Counted from the stretch's first letter, positions 36,432 to 47,440 are shown. The stretch is 64,000 nucleotides of DNA from Welwitschia mirabilis (GCA_051453625.1 JBOZIK010000001.1:191176426-191240425); one strand, 5' to 3'. Numbers and translations are program-made. Notes: generated by a model not told the origin, from the letters alone.

Positions 36432-37126
36432 ATTGTTAAAATTGCATTTTTAACAACTAGAAAATGACTACATAATGGATATAAAATTTCACTTTCATTT
36501 TTGCCGGTCAATCCCTCAAGCATCTGGTTGCCCCTCTTGGTGTCGTGAGTTAAACAGGTCACTCAAGTGAGCTATCTGATCATCCTAGTTTCTTATGGCT
36601 CTATGTTCAATTGACTCCTTAGGATCTAATTAAGCACTCATCTGGTCGCTCGCATATCTATCTAGTCACCCTCTTGATCCTGATAAAAATCCATTCTAAT
36701 TTTTTGCATCATGTCCATTGATCCCTTAAGTATCTGGTTGACCCATTAACCATTGATTTGAGGATATCAAGTGCATAATGCTCAGGTTCGGTTAACCCCT
36801 CATAATTTCAGTTGATCCCTTGATAATCTGTTCAATAGAACTGGTCCTCAAGTTCATAGATTCGGTAAATCCCTCAAAAGTTTAGTTAATCCCTCTGAAT
36901 TTAATCCAATTCTAAGAGTTCGCTCCAAGTGTGATCAACCCCTTGAAAGTCTTGTGGATCCCTCAAGAAGGTAATTAAAATTGACAAGTTTCAGTAATCA
37001 AATTGTGACATTCTTTACTTCAACTTTTGACCTATAAGTGATCAATATTTTCTACACAAGATACAAAGATTTTTCTTCACAGAAAACATTATTTTGATAT
37101 CAATTGGTAATACATAATCTAAGACA

Positions 37127-39848
37127 GCTATGGTCCTTAACCTTTTTATTAAACATTTATATCTTTCTATGTGGTCTATAAACCCTTTTTTTCAATACTT
37201 GCATGTCTTTTATTTTAAATCTCTTTGTCTTGTATTTTATATATTAAAATGAATTTGATATAAATATCTTATTTTTATGTGTATGTTAACATTTCTTGTA
37301 ATTTTGTAGTTTATTATCTACATCTTATGTAAGTCTTTTAAGAGTCTGTTAAGTCTAAGTTTTGTGGTCTTCTTGTGAAAATCGAGTCATCTTCTTGTTA
37401 TCTATCATAATTGAGTTATTCTGACTAAACTCTTGTAAGCCTTGAATCTCTTATTGATTACTAACCTTAGTGAAAATAAATTATGAACATTAATTATAGC
37501 TAAGATAACCAATTGTTCAAACCTTAGAGAGTGGAGCTCTCTACTATAAGTTCCAAGGCCATGAGACCAAATCTCCAGGAAAAAATGAAAACATATGTAT
37601 GACCTTATGATAATCTTATCCCTCCTAGTTGAGTGCAACTAGATTACTTTTATTAAATATGATGACATGTCACTAAAGAAGATAACGCTAATTAGATGAG
37701 TAGTCATGGTCAAGTTATGTGTCTTGTATTTAAAAACCTTTCCAACCTATTCCTTATCATGGACCATACTAGGAGCTATGATGAATCAGTTCTCATACTG
37801 CCTATGCTTGTGTAGGAAATATTGCATGCGAGGATGTAAAAAGAATCTAGTAATCATGTTGGTAACTATATGTTACCTATGTATTTGCTTCTTTAGTTGT
37901 GTGAAAGTTATGTGTCATTCTTTATTTTATTTGTTCAATGGCATGTGTTATAGTTGGAGTCAATGTTGAAGCTGTTATGTATCAGTTGTGTGTTACCTGT
38001 ACTTAGACTTATTTTTCATTGATAAAGATATGTTTTTTAATCTGATGAATTAACTTAACTTAGATATTTCATTATTTAAATGTGATTTGCTCTGCTTATT
38101 ACTTGAATAAGATGAAGTGAAGCTATTGCAAGAGATTTTAGTAATAAAGTCTTAGTTATAAAAAACGTCATAAGTTTGATATGATTTTAGCTTTTAAATA
38201 TGTTCCTTATGCATTAAAGAAAATTTCTATACTCTTTTAATAGTCTTGAATTTTATCAAATTGTTTTATCAAGAATCCTTTAATTATGAATTGCAAGTTA
38301 AGTTAAAAAGGAATAGGTGGTTCTGCTTAAATCATAAAATTAAAGTTAATTGTAGAAGATTGGGTGTTCATCTTTAATAAATCTTGATTCAACCCTTAAC
38401 CATAGGCATCTTCTAAATTTATGTCATGTTTCTCTTTGGGTTAATTAGTTATCTAGTCTCACTATTAAATGGAAGATCTATAGTTCAAACCCTAGTTAGA
38501 AAAGCATATTGTTTTTGAAAACCTTATTTTTATTTGCCCCAGCCTTGATACATCATCAACTGTTTTTATTTGCTAATGGTTGGACTTTTATACTTCTATG
38601 TTTATTTTTTTTTTTTTTTTTGGAAAACTGCATTCTCGTCATGTATTCCCCCCTTTCGTGCTTCCTCCACTATGATGCTCACTGCTTAGGCCTATGTTAT
38701 TTTCTATGTCCTATGTCTCCCTCTACTACTACCACTGACCTATCTATGTATGCTGCATCATGTGCCCTCAGTCTATGCTTATGTGCACTAGCACTCTCAG
38801 TAACCCCTCTTCCCATCCATAGATCCTCTTTCCATTGTACTTATTCTTGTTTATTATTCTATCTGCCTTTCCTTCAATTATAATCCACCATGTGATCTCC
38901 TTCCATGGTGCCCGTGTATGCATCAAAACCTATACACCATGCACTTCTCTTCTAGCTAGTTCTCCTCTTTAGCACCCTCCGTGAAATTTAGGCTCTTCGT
39001 CTCAGCCATCCTTTTCTTGACTGTCACTGCAAACCACCTCTAGGTAAATACCTCTTCTCCTAGCAAAATATTTCCTATGATCAATCCACCTGTCGATGCT
39101 GGTGCTTCAAAGTAACATCTCCCCTTGTAAGTGTCAACTGCTTTTCTTCACCTCAAGCCTTTGTTAATTCTCTATTTATGCATTTCCTCCCAACTTGTCC
39201 TTCCTCTTGTCTATCAAGCTGCAGCCTCCCTCTGCAGTGCCTGTAGGCATTTCTCACTCCATCGAAACTTGGCATTTATTTGCATGCCTCACCTGTTCTC
39301 GCCATAATTTCCACTTACCAGATCTCATCACACATACTTCTCTAGCATCTGTGTCATCTAGTATGTCACCTCCCTCATAGAATTCCTCTATCATAAACAA
39401 CATAAATTGTTTTGACCCTGAGGCTTGTCTAACTAGTTAATGGACAAATGTTAAGGTAATAATAGAAGGGTTCTGAGTTTGATTACCCCCAGTGTCATCC
39501 CCATTTTATTCTAATCATTTATGATTAACTAATTTTTTATCCTTATGTTATTCAACCACTTAAGCATGTTAATACACTAGCCATTTAATTATGTTCACCC
39601 CTTTAACATGTTGGCTAATATAATATCTTGAACTAAGAATACCCTTGCACATATATTAGCTTCTAGTTAAATTGTCAATTATAAATTTAGCAATATTATT
39701 AATATTGCACCTATGAAAATACGTGAGGCTTGACTAGAATAATTAACCATTAAATTTTCATTATCTAATTGTATCTATAACATGATCATTCTTTAAACTA
39801 ACCTTGTCATTGTTATCATTACCATAGGCATTAGAAAAGGACATTACA
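37127..39848 (+). mobile_element. Chromovirus 5' LTR, right piece
   Basis: It resumes the alignment with the 3' LTR (GGTCCTTAACC against GTCATCCTCAACC) and ends GGACATTACA like the other. It has about 170 bp (39,370-39,535) missing from the 3' LTR, and a T17 run (38,604-38,621) where the 3' LTR has (TA)n. The part 38,620-39,400 is clearly richer in C and G and strongly pyrimidine-rich on the plus strand. A 77-codon minus-strand open frame (37,638-37,405) is matched by one of equal length in the 3' LTR. Confidence 0.85.
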
Positions 39849-39851
39849 TTT

Positions 39852-39863
39852 TGGTATCAGAGA
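39852..39863 (+). other. Primer binding site of the chromovirus (initiator tRNA-Met)
   Basis: TGGTATCAGAGA lies three bases after the LTR end. It matches the Met primer site TGGTATCAGAGC but for the last base. Confidence 0.85.
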
Positions 39864-39949
39864 TCTAGGTTGTAAAGTTAAATTTGATTAATAAATTTTG
39901 TCCTAGTATTTATATTGTTTATCCTTTTATTTTTGATATGATAAATGAC

Positions 39950-40860
39950 CCAAGCTATACCATCTCCCTATGATGATGTGAGATCCTTGGTAACTATGAT
40001 AAATCACCTTGTGAAAGGACTCTAAAATAAGAGACATGATAAAAATGATAAGGAAGCAACTCAAATCTTGATGATGCATTTTTAGTTAATAAATCCTATA
40101 GTCTTTGAAGTGGTAGATAATGCAGATAAAGCTAAGGCATGGTTAATTTCCATTAATAAAGAGTTAGAGTTATTTAGCTTTATTTCTAAACAGAGGGTTA
40201 CTTCAGCTACGCATCAGTTATGGAAGAGTGTAGCCTTGTGGTGGGATACAGAGAAGGCATAGTTCACCTTTCCTAAATAGGTCTCTTAGAAAGTCTTTAA
40301 ACAATGCGTTTGAGCTAGATTCATATTAAAGTTTTATAAAAATACCAAAGTATAAGAATTCTATAGCCTTAAACAGGGATCGATGTTAGTATCTCTATAT
40401 GAGAACAAATTTATGCAATTATTGAGGTATGTGCTGGAGATAGCCCATATTAAAGAAGTTAAAATTCAAAGGTTAGTGGCTAGTTTACATTTTTTTTAAG
40501 AGATAGGTCAGATTGTTCTAGCTAAAGACATTTGTAGAGGCCTTGGAAAAGGTTAGACTAGCTAAGGAATCCTAATCTAGTAGCAGGAACTTTCATGATA
40601 AACAAGAAAATCCCCAAAAGCAGAGGGAAAACCAAACTAGAAAAAGACCTATTATAAAAACTTAAAAGTACACAGAGCTAAAGATTAGTGTAAGGCTACT
40701 AGGGTGAATAGATTAGATGCCAGACAACCCAAGGAAAGAGGTAAAACACTTGTGGCACCACCATCTTTAGCTACAGGAACAAAATTATAGGATCCCAGGG
40801 CTACTAGATTCTATAATTGTGGAGAACCTTATATGATCAGGAATTATTCAAAGAGAAGAA
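39950..40860 (+). pseudogene. gag: Chromovirus gag with degraded zinc knuckle
   Basis: One main frame shows ADKAKAWLISINKELE (about 40,115), SATHQLWKSVALWWDTEKA (40,205), a stop where Gln is expected, then FYSLKQGSMLVSLYENKF (40,360), matching the retrotransposon gag domain (AxxWL...ELE, A...L.G.A..WW, F..LKQG..SV.EY...F). Near 40,805 FYNCGEPYMIRNYS replaces the CCHC pattern CxNCGxPGHxxxxC: the first and last Cys and the Gly-His are gone. At least six stops lie in this frame, most at expected Gln codons. Capsid and RNA-packaging role by homology; now dead. Confidence 0.75.
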
Positions 40861-41132
40861 GAGAAAAACATGGAATTATTAATGTTAAGAAACTATATGC
40901 ATCTATAACTAGAGATGAGGTTCAACTATCAGTGATCTTGGAAATAATAGGTACTATATTTAATGATCCTATTAAAATTTTATTAGACCGTAAAGCAATA
41001 GATTCTTTTATATGTCTTGAGATGTCTCAAGGGTTGTTTACTATAGTGCATATTGAAAATAGAGTGGTAGTGGAAATTCCTGATGGTAGTACAATTAAGA
41101 ATCTTGAAAAACCCCTTAGTATGATATTATGA
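40833..41132 (+). pseudogene. Chromovirus protease remnant
   Basis: A 99-codon open piece. It contains IGTIFNDPIKILLDRKAIDSFI, matching the gypsy aspartic protease pattern (G.I....I.VLLDTGATHSFI). The catalytic Asp remains, but the following Thr-Gly is now Arg-Lys, so it cannot be active. It sits directly after the zinc knuckle in the same reading direction, as in the gag-pol polyprotein. The ATG at the start is internal to the original polyprotein, not a natural start. Confidence 0.72.
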
Positions 41133-41446
41133 TTAGAGATCATACCTTCTAGGAACAATTTCTAATTTTAAAACTAGGATAGTTTAACGTCATGTTGGAC
41201 ATGAACTGGCTCTAAGAAAATAGGGCTCAAATTCATTATTTCTCTAGACAAGTTATAGTGATAAAAGAAAATGGAAAAAAGGTTTTGCTACCCATGATAT
41301 CTATTCTGCCATGGAAAGATTAATAAGAAAAAAGAAGATGTTGAAAGAAGTATGTAGTAGAGGTATCTTTAGGATAGTTAAGTTCTTACATTCTCTTTAA
41401 TACCAATTGAATGTATTGAATATTTAAGTGATAAGGTAATATGCTG

Positions 41447-42200
41447 GTCTTTTTCCTAAAGAATTACCAGGTTTCCCTCCTAGTAGAGATGAGGATTTTG
41501 AGATAACTCTTAAGCTTGATGCAAAATCAATTCCTAAGGCACCATACAGGATGTCTCCTGTGGAACTAGCTGAGTTAACAACTTAGATAACTGCACTTCT
41601 AGATAAGGAGTTAATTAGGCCAAGCATATCTCCATGGGGTGCACTGATCCCATTTGTTAAAAAGAAGGATGAAATTTTAAGGTTGTGTATGAACTACAGA
41701 ATGTTAAATAAAGTCACAGTAAGGAATAGTCATCCCTTGTCTTAAATAGAGGATTTGTTTGATTAGCTTAAGTATACTCAAGTTTTCTCCAAAATTAATA
41801 TTAAGTCAGGATATCATCAACTTAGGATTAAGGAAAGATATATCTTTAAAATGGCTTTTCGAACCAGGTATGAACATTATGAATTTTGAATAGTTCCATT
41901 TGACCTTACCAATGCACCTGCATCATTCATGATAGTAATAAATGGTATTTTTAGAGCTTACTTAGATGATTTTATGGTGGTTTTAATTGATGATGTTTTG
42001 GTGTATTCTCCAAATAAGGAGGCTCATGAGAAGCATCTGAGAAGATTGCTAAATACCTTGTGAAGGAATCATTTTTATGATAATCCTAATAAGTGTGAGT
42101 TTTGGCCATCCAAGTTTAAATTTCTAGGCCATACAATTTTTGAAGAAGGAGTTAGTCAGATGAGGATAAAATCCAAGCTATTATGAAATGGCCTAAGCTA
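41447..42200 (+). pseudogene. pol: Chromovirus reverse transcriptase remnant
   Basis: One long frame reads GLFPKELPGFPPSRDEDFEI (41,447), KAPYRMSPVELAEL (41,539), [22 protein letters not shown] (41,610), [20 protein letters not shown] (41,680), [10 protein letters not shown] (41,808), NAPASFM (41,910), the active-site box VVLIDDVLVYS (41,977-42,009) and FKFLGHTIFEEGV (42,117). This is a near-complete gypsy RT core; both Asp of the box are present. Stops replace conserved Gln at ELTT-stop-I (41,585) and DLFD-stop-L (41,764), among others. A frame change follows 42,155. Confidence 0.85.
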
Positions 42201-42780
42201 GAATCGATATCAGAAGTTAGAAGCTTTCTTGGTCTTGCTGGATACTATAGAAGATTTATAAAGAATTTTTTTAAGGTAGATTCCCCCTTAACTTCATTGC
42301 TATGAAAGAATAATCAATTTGATTGAATTGATTAGTGTGATCAAGCTTTTCAAATGCTTAAGACAATTCTTGTCTCTACACTAGTCTTGAGGATGCCATA
42401 ACTAGGGAAGTCTTATACAGTTTACACAGATGCCTCAGGTAAAGGCTTAGGAGCAATCTCGATGCAAGATGATAAAGTGATAGCTTATTCTTCTAGGTAG
42501 CTAAAGAATCACGAGAAGAATTATCTTGTTCATGATCTAGAGCTAGTAGCAGTTATTCATGTGTTAAAAATTTGGAGCATTATCTCTATGATAAATAGAT
42601 ATAAATATGGACTAATCATAAGATCTTGAAGTACATCCATATGTAACTAAATTTGAATCTTAAGCAAAGGCATTGGGTAGAATTTTTATAGGATTGTAAT
42701 CTTATAGTGAATTATCATGTAGGAAAGACAAATGTAGTAGCTGATTCCTTGAGAAGGAGAAGGCATACACTCTATAATCT
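42200..42780 (+). pseudogene. pol: Chromovirus RNase H remnant
   Basis: [20 protein letters not shown] (42,210) is the RT-RNase H connector. RNase H proper reads YTVYTDASGKGLGAISMQDDKVIAYSSR-stop-LKNHEKNY...HDLELVAVIHVLKIW (42,413-42,580). The first catalytic Asp (TDAS) and Glu (HDLELVAV) are present; the later YTDH segment is garbled. The stop at 42,498 replaces the near-invariant Gln of SRQLK. The end (VADSLRRR, about 42,735) matches the usual VxDALSRR. Confidence 0.8.
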
Positions 42781-42949
42781 AAGAGTGAATAATAAGCTGC
42801 ATAGTCTAGTCTTAAAAGCATAATAAGATTGTCCTTTATGTAGAAGAGTGAGAGAAACTAAGTTAGAAGGATTCACCATTCTAGCAAGTAAGTTAATTTG
42901 TTATTTAGAAAAGATTATAAATCTTGATGTGGTAAGAATTAAGAATCTA

Positions 42950-43990
42950 ATTTTTGAGGAGTTTCATGCAACTAAATATGCTATCCACCTAGGAGTTAAC
43001 AAGATGCACTAAGATATTAAGTAGTTCTATTGGTCGTTAGAAATAAAATTGGAGATAGCTAAATTTGTAACTAACATTATGACTTACCAAATAGTCAAGG
43101 CCAAGCATAGGCATCCAGTAAGACTTCTCTACTCTCATAATGTCCTAGAGTAAAAATGGTAAACCATATGTATGGACTTCATTACAAGGTTTCCTAAGGC
43201 GAAGGAAGGCTACGATTCTATCTTTGTTGTAGTAGATCTTTTGCCAAAGAATGCTTACTTCTGTCTAGTAAAGATAATAGATACAACTCAGCAAAATGTA
43301 AGGAAGCATGTTAGGAATATTTTTAGATTGTACAAAATTCGTAAGTTGATAATTTCAGATAGGGATAATAAGTTCACATCTAGATTTTGGACCATATTTC
43401 ATAAGGAATTGGGAATGAAGCTAAATTTAAGTACAACTTCCCATCCCTAGACTAATGGATAGATTAAGAGAATAAACCAAATTTGGGAGGACTTATTAAG
43501 AAGGGTTATTTTAGATTTTGGTGCTTTATGAGAAGAACATTTGCCATTCGTGGAGTTTACTTATAATAATAGTCAAGAATATACTGGATGTGCATCCTTT
43601 GAAGTCCTATATGATCGGGTATGTAGGACTCCATATTCTTGGTTTGATGCATCAAATAAAAGATTATTATAAGTCCCCTCCATCCAATAGTTGGAAGAAA
43701 TATTTAAGCAAATCAATAAAGACTTCAAGTAGTGAAGGATAGATGAGCAAACTATGCGAATCAGTATAGAATGCAACTAGAATTTTAAGAAAGTAATCAT
43801 TTGTTTCTTAAATATTCTCCTTTTAAGGGAGTGTTCAGTTTTAATAAGAAAGGAAAGTTAGCTCCAAGATTTATTGGACTTTATTAGGTAATTCATAGCA
43901 TTGGGCCTATGGCTTATAAGTTAGCCTTACCTCCACATTTATTTATGATGCATAATGTCTTCCATATATCACTGTTGAGGAAATGTATTA
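42950..43990 (+). pseudogene. pol: Chromovirus integrase remnant
   Basis: Zinc-finger region EFHATKYAIHLGVNKM...FYW (42,957), with its second Cys pair damaged (TYQIVKAKHRHP). The core starts MDFITRFPKAKEGYDSIFVVVD (43,172) and includes IISDRDNKFTSRFW (43,351) and STTSHP-stop-TNG-stop-IKRINQ (43,430): both stops are at Gln of HPQTDGQ, and the catalytic Glu (SER) is now Lys. LPFVEFTYNNSQ (43,547) and the C-terminal PRFIGLY...IGPMAYKLALPPHL..MHNVFHISLLRK (43,870-43,985) complete it. Two catalytic Asp remain, but the Glu is lost. Lineage cues favour a chromovirus. Confidence 0.85.
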
Positions 43991-44099
43991 CTGAGGGGAC
44001 AAAGATCATCCCAAATCAGGATATCACCATTCTTCCTAACTGTTTGATATAGAAGCTTAATTAGTGAAGTTACTTGATCAAAACAAGATGGTACTTTGA

Positions 44100-44186
44100 G
44101 GAAAAATAGTTAAATTATATAAGGTCAAATGCTCAGGGTAGTCGTAAGACGAGGCAACATGGGAGACAAAGGATGATATCTTATAA
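44100..44186 (+). pseudogene. Chromodomain-like C-terminal end of the chromovirus polyprotein
   Basis: The frame ending at TAA 44,184-44,186 reads DEATWETKDDIL (44,148-44,183), the conserved final part of the integrase chromodomain (EATWExExxL) that targets chromoviruses to heterochromatin. The part before it is frameshifted. The stop lies about 17 bp before the 3' LTR, so this is the natural end of pol. No good polypurine tract is readable between them. Confidence 0.65.
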
Positions 44187-45679
44187 TGGAAACTTAAGTT
44201 GCTGGCTCATTTTCAGAGTTTTTCTAAGGTTGAAAACCTTTTTTAGTTTTCTTATTGAATAATTAGGTATTTAAAAATAATTTAAATAATAAATAACTTT
44301 AGCTTCTAGTCAAAAAATAAAAGAATCTAAAGTAAAAGTAACAGTAAAACGTTTTTGCTATTTGAAAAATATTATTTTGAAATTTAATTGAAGATTAACT
44401 TAGAGTTAGTATCTTGTTAGAGATACAGTTTATTTGGAGATTAGTATTGACTATGCATGATTATTTGTTAGATTTAGTTATCATGAGATTTCTTGATGTA
44501 TATTAGATTTCTTGTAGCTTTAGTTTGACATTTACTTTCTTAACTTTATCTTATTTATGCACTGATATTTGCATGTAATCTTAATCATTAGTTCATGATT
44601 ATTTATTGCATGTAATTAAAATTATTTATTAGATGACATTATGTTATTATTCATGCCCAGTGGATAGACTTGGAAAGGAAGGATTAAGAAAACTTAAACT
44701 ATCTGTTGAAATCTAATGCTACTGTCAGTCCTCTTCTTAGTTCCTTATAATAAAGACTTTAAACCCTTATCTTTAGACTTGTATTTTGTAAATTAATTGT
44801 GTGGAGTTTGATTCCCTCTAGGAGCACGCGTACTTTATTAAGGATAGGTGTCATCCTCAACCTTTCTTGCAAATATTTGTATCTTTTTGTGTGGTTCATA
44901 AGCCTTCTTTTTACATACTTGCATGCCTTGTATTTTAAACCTTTTTGTCTTGTATTTTATATCTTAAAATAAATGTAATATTAATATCTTCTTTTTATGT
45001 GTGTGTTAACATTCCTTGTAATTTTGTAGTCTGTTATCTACATCTTGTGTGATTCTTCCAAGAGTTTATTAAGTTTAAGTTTTACAATCTTCTTGTAAAA
45101 CTCAAGTGATTTTGTTGTCATCTATCATGATTGAGTTATTGTGACTAAAATCTTATAAGCCTTAAGTCTCTTGTTGACCATTGACCTTGGTGAAAATAAA
45201 TTATAAATATTAATTCTGACTGATGTAACTAGTTTTTCGAACCTCAGAGAGTGAAGTTCTGTGTTATGAGTCCTAAGGCTATGGGAGTAAACCTCCAAGA
45301 AGAAAGGAAAAGATATGCACATCCTTATGATAATCTTATTCCTCTTGGTTGTGTGCAACTGGCTTACTTATATTTGATATGATAAAATGTCACTAAAGAA
45401 GATAATGCTAATTAGATGAACAGTCATGGTCAAGTTTTGTGTCTTGTCCTTAAAGACCTTTCAAATCTATATCTTATCGTGGGCTAAACTAGGAGCTATG
45501 ATGAATCAGTTCTCATACCACCTATGCTTGTGTAGGAAATGTTGCATGTGAGGACGAAAAAAGGAACTAGTAATCATGTCGATAATTACATGTTACCTAT
45601 GTGTTTGCTTTTGTAGTTGTGTAAAAGTTATGTGTTATCCTTCATTTTAGTTGTTGCATGGAATATGTCATAGTTGGAG

Positions 45680-45741
45680 TTAGTTTTAAAGTTGTTATGT
45701 GTTAGTTGTGTTAGTTTTAAAGCTATTATGTGTTAGTTGTT
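45680..45741 (+). repeat. 31-bp tandem duplication in the 3' LTR
   Basis: TTAGTTTTAAAG followed by TTGTTATGTGTTAGTTGTG, then the same again with a few changes. The 5' LTR has only one copy (37,960-37,992). Confidence 0.8.
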
Positions 45742-46320
45742 TGTTACATGTACTCAAACTTATCTTCCATTAATAAAGATGTGTTTGTTTATCTAATAAA
45801 TTAACTCGACTGATGGTACTTCCTTATTTAAATGTCTCTTTCCTCTATTTATTACTCAAGATGAAGTGAATTTATTACACAAGATGTTAGTAATGAAGTT
45901 TTACTTATTAAAAAAGTCATGAGTTTGATATGATTTAGCTTTTAAATGTGATTGTCATGCATTAAAGAAAATTTCTATACTCTTTTAATAGTCTTAGATT
46001 TTATCAAATTATTTTATCAAGCATCTTCTAATTATGAATTGCAAGTTAAGTTGAAAAGGAATAGGTGGATCAGCTTAAATCATGAAATTAAAGTCAATTA
46101 TAGAAGACTTAGGTGTTAATATTTAATAAATCTTGAGTCATCCCTTAATCATAGTCATCTTACCAATTTATGTTAAGTTTCCCTTTGGATTAATTGATTA
46201 TCCAATCTCACGAGAGTTTAACCCATAGTTAGAAAAGTTTTTTTTTAAAAAAAATCTTTTTTTTATTTACCCCAGTCTTGACACATCATCAATTGTTTCT
46301 ATTTACTAATGATTGGACCT

Positions 46321-46346
46321 TTATATATATATATATATATATATAT
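46321..46346 (+). repeat. (TA)n microsatellite in the 3' LTR
   Basis: About 12 TA units at the position where the 5' LTR has TATACTTCTATG plus a T run. Confidence 0.9.
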
Positions 46347-47440
46347 TGGGAAACTGTGTTGTCCTCACATGTTTCCCCTTCCACGCTCCCTCCACCGTGA
46401 TGCTTACCGCTAAGGCCTGCATTATTCTCTGTTCCCTGTGCCTCCGTTTGCTACCGTCACCAACCCCCCTATGTATGCTGCATCACACGCCCTTGACATG
46501 TGCCTGTATGCACCAGTGCTTCCAGTGATCCCTCTGCATGGTTTTGAATCCTCTTGCCGCTATGCTGCTTCTTGTCCCGTGCATCGTCTGCCACTCCTTC
46601 AACTGTAACGCACTGTCTGATCTTCTTCTATGGTGTTTGTGTTCCTCAGCCTGCACACCTTCTGCTTCTCTTCTAACTGGATCTCCTCTTTAGCACTCTT
46701 CTATGAAATCTGGGCTCTTCATCCTAGCCGTCCTTTTCTTGACCGTTGCTGTAAACTACCTCTAGCTAAAAACCTCTTCTCCCTGTGGAAGATTTCCTAT
46801 GATCACTCCACCCATAGATGCTAGCACTCTGAAGTAGTGTCTCCCCCTTCAAGTGTTGAACTACTATCCTTCGCCTCAATCCTCTGTTGATCCTCTCTTT
46901 ACACATTTCCTCCCAGTTCTGCTTGTCCTTCCTCCTATCTATCAAGCTGTGGCTTCCCTCTACAGCACCTGTGAATGTTTCTCACTTCACTGAAACCCAC
47001 CATTTCTTTGTGCACCTCACCTATGCTTCACCGCAGTTTCCACCCACCAGATCTCACCCATACACACCTCTCTATCCTTATATTATTCAACCACTTAAGC
47101 TGTTAAATATTATTCTATCCTTATGTTCTTCAACCACTTAAGCATATTCATACACTAGCCATTTCATTATGTTCACCCCTTTTAACATGTTGGCTAATGT
47201 AATGTCTTAGTCTAAGTGTTCACTTTCACATATATTAACATATTTTTGTAGCTTCTAATTAAATGGTCAAACTATAAATTTAGAAACATTATTAATATTG
47301 CATCTATGAAAACAAGTGAGGCTTGGCTAGAACAATTAACCATTAAATTTTCATTATCTAACTATATTTATAACATGGTTATTCTTTAAGCTAATTTTGT
47401 CGTTGGTATGATTAACATGGGCATTAAAGTGGACATTACA

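Larger units (their letters stand above)
30169..37126 (-). mobile_element. SIRE-like Ty1/copia element nested in the chromovirus LTR, pol mostly missing
   Basis: Two LTRs of about 1.49 kb (30,169-31,666 and 35,635-37,126) enclose about 3.97 kb. On the minus strand the order is 5' LTR, Met primer site (35,632-35,620), gag, protease/pre-integrase, then no integrase, RT or RNase H, then an extra ORF with an acidic tail, a polypurine tract, and the 3' LTR. Gag sequence (PPLF..LNYAYW, EVTHKGTSTIK, LLKSLPKRFESKV) and the 'CCCTAGAGGG' LTR terminus are like SIRE-lineage elements. Loss of the enzymes makes it non-autonomous. The left and right flanks continue one chromovirus LTR, which proves the order of insertion. 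The target duplication is no longer exact (TAACT left, GCTAT right). The two LTRs differ at roughly 15% of aligned positions by eye. Confidence 0.82.
35635..37126 (-). mobile_element. Copia 5' LTR (right copy)
   Basis: The partner of 30,169-31,666. The plus strand starts TGTGAAGATCG and ends CTAAGACA, giving TG...CA in either direction. Two N gaps (35,850-36,095 over the 35-bp repeat, and 36,349-36,431 over the TATA region) interrupt it. Confidence 0.83.
29524..47440 (+). mobile_element. Chromodomain Ty3/gypsy retrotransposon (chromovirus), split by a nested copia element
   Basis: The full unit runs from TGTCATG (29,524) to GACATTACA (47,440), bounded by AGTTA on both sides. Parts: 5' LTR in two pieces (29,524-30,168 and 37,127-39,848), initiator-Met primer site (39,852), gag, protease, RT, RNase H, integrase, a chromodomain-like end, and the 3' LTR (44,203-47,440). 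Without the nested 6,958 bp the element is about 11 kb. LTRs of 3.2-3.4 kb, an integrase C-terminal PRFIG block and an EATWE motif fit the Tekay/Del group of chromoviruses, but that clade name is an inference. Every coding domain carries stops and catalytic changes, so it is dead. A hand-aligned 225-bp stretch of the LTRs differs at about 35 positions, so the insertion is old. Confidence 0.88.
44203..47440 (+). mobile_element. Chromovirus 3' LTR
   Basis: It aligns with both pieces of the 5' LTR. Features specific to this copy: a 31-bp tandem duplication (45,680-45,741), a (TA)n run (46,321-46,346) in place of poly-T, a doubled ATCCTTAT.TTaTTCAACCACTTAAG block (47,073 and 47,117), and a deletion of about 170 bp. 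It keeps the C-rich, pyrimidine-rich island (46,350-47,075). The end GACATTACA is followed by AGTTA. The start (TGGCTCATTTTCAGAG) is less clean than the 5' copy. Confidence 0.87.

Noticed and set aside
30164-37131. Exact target-site duplication for the nested copia
   Set aside because: The flanking five bases are TAACT and GCTAT; at most three bases overlap by alignment, so no exact duplication is claimed.
38509-38883. 124-codon plus-strand ORF rich in Leu, Cys and Ser, like a secreted or membrane protein
   Set aside because: It lies in the pyrimidine-rich island of an LTR; such composition forces hydrophobic codons, and the matching region of the other LTR does not keep the frame.
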